NCBI GenBank assembly: GCA_018433595.1
Contig: JAHDQY010000003.1
Location: 62,001 to 126,000, forward strand
Direction: 5' to 3'
From: Synergistales bacterium
GTDB taxonomy: Bacteria; Synergistota; Synergistia; Synergistales; Aminithiophilaceae
DNA length: 64,000 nt
Numbering within the stretch: the stretch's first letter is position 1; each line of letters begins with the position of its first letter. Under the pieces are notes generated by a model. That model worked only from the letters and a program-made list of their open reading frames with translations, was not told the origin of the DNA and searched no databases. The translations under genes and the position numbers were made by a program. Shown here one piece after another: positions 61,646-64,000 of this stretch.

Positions 61646-62170
61646 TCAGTCCCGTGGCTTCTGGACCTGCTCGATGGCCTGCCAGACGCCGTCGTCGACA
61701 TCGAAGATCTCGCCGGCGCCGACGCTCTCGATGGCCTCGAAGATCTTCTCGTACCCGGTGCAGCGGCAGAGGTTGCCCGAGAGAGCCTTGCGGATTTCGG
61801 AGCGGCTTGGCCTGGGGTTGGCGTCGAGAAGAGCCTTGGCTGACATCAGCATCCCCGGAGTGCAGAACCCGCACTGAATGGCCCCTTTGGCGATAAAGGC
61901 TTTCTGAAGAGGGTGGAGTTCGCCGTTTCTTTCGAGGCCTTCGACGGTCGTGACGGACCGTCCGGCGACGTCGACGGCGAGCATCATGCAGGAGTTGACG
62001 TTCCTGCCGTCGACGATGACGGTGCAGGTACCGCACTCTCCCTCCCGGCAGCCGCCTTTGGTCCCCGTCAGGCCGAGCCTGTCGCGGATCAGCTCCAGCA
62101 GCGTCCAGTGGACGGGGCAGCTCACCTCCAGCGGTTTTTCGTTAAGATGAAAGCGGATCGTCTTTTCCAT
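61646..62170 (-). CDS. molybdenum hydroxylase [2Fe-2S] subunit (xanthine dehydrogenase small subunit type)
   Basis: A 174-residue protein with a plant-type [2Fe-2S] domain (C41, C46, C49, C61 in the GGCREGECGTC region) and a second all-helical [2Fe-2S] domain (CGFCTPG and NLCRCTGY). It passes electrons from the molybdenum site to the FAD subunit. It follows the FAD subunit by 13 bases. The purine or aldehyde substrate cannot be read from it. Confidence 0.93.
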   Translation of the reverse strand: MEKTIRFHLNEKPLEVSCPVHWTLLELIRDRLGLTGTKGGCREGECGTCTVIVDGRNVNSCMMLAVDVAGRSVTTVEGLERNGELHPLQKAFIAKGAIQCGFCTPGMLMSAKALLDANPRPSRSEIRKALSGNLCRCTGYEKIFEAIESVGAGEIFDVDDGVWQAIEQVQKPRD

Positions 62171-62183
62171 TGCGGCGGCCCTC

Positions 62184-63041
62184 CTAAAGTTTCTGCAAAA
62201 GGCTGGAGAGAGCCCGCTCCGTCAGGACCGAGACCATCTCCTTGCGATATTCCTGCGATCCCCTCAGGTCGGAAATGGGGCGAACCTCTTCGGCGGCCCG
62301 TCGTCCCGCCTCGGCGGCATCGATGGATGAGGCCTCTTGCCCCTCGATCCAGGCTTCGGTTTCGCGGGCCCTGAGGGGGGTTGGAGCCACTGACCCCAGG
62401 GCGATGCGGGCCCGGGCGCAGCGCCCTCCGTCGAAGGAGAGGGAGACGGCCGTGTTGACGACGGAGATGTCACCGGACTTGCGCGGGCCGAGCTTGATGA
62501 AGGTCTGAACGGTCAGGAGAGAGGGGACGGGAACGATGATGGCCGTCACGATCTCTCCTGCGGAGAGGGTCGTCTTCCCCGGGGCTAGAAAGAAAGAGGC
62601 GATCGATTCCTGTCTCGTTCCCTGCCGCCCGCTGATTTGGAGAGAGGCCTCCGAAACGAGAAGGGCCGGTGCCGTATCGGCGCAGGGAGAGGCGTTGCAG
62701 AGGTTTCCCCCCAGCGTGGCGAGATTGCGGATCTGAGGGGTTCCGACGCTGTCGGCTCCCAGGGCCAGGGCGGGAAGTTTCGCTCTGATGAGAGGTGAGA
62801 CCGCCAGATCGGCAAGGCGGGTCAAGGCGCCGATCCGGACGTTCCCTCCCTCCAGAGCGATCTCGTTGGAGCCGGGGATCGTCTTGAGGTTGATCACTCC
62901 GACAGGTTCGCTTACGCCGCGTTTCATGCGAACGACGAGATCGGTGCCTCCGGCAAGGAGGCTTGCCGCAGGTCCCAGCTCCCCGAGAAGGGAGCAGGCT
63001 TCCCCGATGGAGGTCGGTTCGTAATAGTCGAAGGGCTTCAT
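62184..63041 (-). CDS. molybdenum hydroxylase FAD-binding subunit
   Basis: About 285 residues, FAD-binding PCMH type. Motifs: AASLLAGGTDLVVRMKRG (FAD pyrophosphate loop) and ATLGGNLCNASPCADTAPALL, typical of xanthine dehydrogenase/CO dehydrogenase medium subunits. ATG 63041 follows GGGAGGAATTGCA. Part of the three-subunit enzyme with genes on both sides. Confidence 0.93.
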   Translation of the reverse strand: MKPFDYYEPTSIGEACSLLGELGPAASLLAGGTDLVVRMKRGVSEPVGVINLKTIPGSNEIALEGGNVRIGALTRLADLAVSPLIRAKLPALALGADSVGTPQIRNLATLGGNLCNASPCADTAPALLVSEASLQISGRQGTRQESIASFFLAPGKTTLSAGEIVTAIIVPVPSLLTVQTFIKLGPRKSGDISVVNTAVSLSFDGGRCARARIALGSVAPTPLRARETEAWIEGQEASSIDAAEAGRRAAEEVRPISDLRGSQEYRKEMVSVLTERALSSLLQKL

Positions 63042-63106
63042 TGCAATTCCTCCCTGCAAGTGGTGTGTGGGGCCGGCCGCGAAGGGTCCGGCCCCGGTCG
63101 GTTCTG

Positions 63107-64000
63107 TCAGATTCGGGCCTTTTTGATTTCCCGGAAGACCCTCTCGGGCGTGCAGGGTAGATCACGTATCCTGACGCCGCAGGCGTTGTAGATGGCGTTG
63201 GCCACGGCGGGAGCGACGGGGTTGGTCACTCCTTCACCGATGGCCTTCGAGCCCAGAGGCCCTGTGGGCTCGAAGGTGTCGGCGAAGACGATCTCCACGG
63301 GGGGCATGTCGAGGGTCGTCAGCATTTTGTAGTCGGCGAAGTTGGCGTTGAGGGGCCTTCCAGTGGCGGCGTCGAAGAGGGTGTCCTCCATGAGGCCGAA
63401 GCCGAGTCCCATGTGAAGCCCTCCGGCTGCCTGCCCTTCGACGTTGTTGCGGTTGATGATCGTTCCCGTGTCGACGCCGCTGATGGCGCGGGTGACGTCG
63501 ACGCGGCCCGTGCGGGTGTCGACTTCGACTTCGAGAAAGATGACGACGAAGTGGGGCGGGCAGGCAGTGGGGCGGACCGTCGAATGAGCCATGATGTTGC
63601 CCCAGCCCCGGGCCTGCCCCAGGAGGACCACTTCAGAGACGGTCATGGAGTCCTCCGGTTTGAAGTGCCGGTAGACTCTCCCCTGGTGAATTTCGAGGTC
63701 TTCGGGACCGCAACGGAAGGCCCTGGAGGCCCATTCGAGAAGTTGCTGGCGGATATCTTCGGCGCAGGCCACGACGGGTTGTCCCGCTCCGTAGAGACCG
63801 CGGCTGGCGTGGGTGACGCCGTCGAAGGGGGTCGTGTCCGTGTCGCCGCCGTTGACGATGACGTCGCTGTAGCGGAGCCCGATCGTTTCGGCGATGAGAG
63901 TGGCGTAAGTGCTGATGTTGCCGCCTCCGCAGTCGGCGGCGGCGTTCATGAGCTGGGCCGTTCCGTCTTCGTTCATCTTGATGAAGGCGCCGCTGAAGTC
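63107..64000 (-). CDS. molybdenum hydroxylase large (molybdopterin-binding) subunit, C-terminal part
   Basis: The frame stays open to the window edge; about 297 C-terminal residues are visible. Landmarks: AADCGGGNISTYATLIAETIG, HASRGLYGAGQPV, GLHMGLGFGLMED and TGPLGSKAIGEGVTNPVAPAVANAI, which contains the catalytic Glu of the xanthine-oxidase family (usually GAKGxGE). It contains the Mo-MPT cytosine dinucleotide site. First visible gene of the operon large, FAD, [2Fe-2S], IclR, cyclic amidohydrolase, amidase. Confidence 0.92.
   Translation of the reverse strand, partial: DFSGAFIKMNEDGTAQLMNAAADCGGGNISTYATLIAETIGLRYSDVIVNGGDTDTTPFDGVTHASRGLYGAGQPVVACAEDIRQQLLEWASRAFRCGPEDLEIHQGRVYRHFKPEDSMTVSEVVLLGQARGWGNIMAHSTVRPTACPPHFVVIFLEVEVDTRTGRVDVTRAISGVDTGTIINRNNVEGQAAGGLHMGLGFGLMEDTLFDAATGRPLNANFADYKMLTTLDMPPVEIVFADTFEPTGPLGSKAIGEGVTNPVAPAVANAIYNACGVRIRDLPCTPERVFREIKKARI

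Noticed and set aside
1-64000. tRNA, rRNA, CRISPR array, intact insertion sequence or prophage
   Set aside because: None could be recognised by eye in either strand; intergenic gaps are short apart from those described.

Overview
The window looks like a chromosomal segment of a high-GC, amino-acid-fermenting member of the phylum Synergistota. The best direct marker is at the left edge: a truncated surface or secreted protein ends in a Gly-rich stretch, one Cys, a hydrophobic helix and a basic end, which fits the Synergist-CTERM sorting signal. Gene content agrees: peptide and amino-acid importers, many peptidases and amidohydrolases, histidine degradation, glutaminase, an arylacetate-CoA ligase, TRAP-TAXI transport and molybdenum-enzyme functions. 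I see no rRNA, tRNA, CRISPR array or intact insertion sequence.

Layout. 0-4.4 kb: end of the Synergist-CTERM gene, then a methionine-rich leader peptide plus terminator in front of metQ-metN-metI, then a GNAT acetyltransferase. 4.5-7.4 kb (minus): a tryptophan-rich leader peptide and two tandem terminators in front of an arylacetate/phenylacetate-CoA ligase and an MFS transporter. 7.5-13.2 kb (minus): TAXI receptor, fused TRAP permease, M20 amidohydrolase and metal amidohydrolase in one operon, somewhat richer in A+T. 13.2-14.4 kb: gene-poor spacer. 14.4-16.8 kb: orphan MetQ-like protein, glutaminase and a small exported protein. 16.9-23.7 kb (minus): M24 peptidase followed by a complete dipeptide/oligopeptide ABC importer. 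23.8-36.6 kb: two EamA transporters, rubrerythrin, UPF0182 membrane protein, QueT-like protein, PAS/GGDEF protein, deacetylase, universal stress protein, prepilin peptidase, class II aldolase, SlyD-type isomerase and oligoendopeptidase F. 36.8-42.5 kb: chemoreceptor, FCD-type GntR regulator, two small proteins that together resemble a split cucumopine (opine) synthase, and an NhaC-family transporter. 43-48.7 kb: dihydroorotate-dehydrogenase-like protein, C39-like peptidase with protein-isoaspartate methyltransferase, and the histidine-degradation operon ftcD-hutI-fchA. 48.8-64 kb: molybdenum-hydroxylase accessory genes (NTP transferase-HD fusion, XdhC), a modABC operon ending in a MoeA-like protein and a Fur-family regulator, a UbiX/UbiD/LpdD-like decarboxylase set, and an operon of a xanthine-dehydrogenase-type enzyme, IclR regulator, dihydropyrimidinase/allantoinase and carbamoyl-amidase.

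How it fits together. Peptides and amino acids are imported and split, and histidine, glutamine, aromatic and probably purine or hydantoin compounds are degraded. The molybdate importer and cofactor-maturation genes would supply the molybdenum hydroxylase encoded at the right edge.

The most striking observation is regulatory. Two transcription units a few kilobases apart each begin with a strong promoter, a short peptide gene with a good ribosome-binding site carrying runs of the relevant amino acid (two MMM runs before the methionine importer, one WWW run before the arylacetate-CoA ligase), and then intrinsic terminators with possible competing pairings. This is the architecture of ribosome-mediated attenuation. 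I know of no description of it in this phylum or for these two genes.
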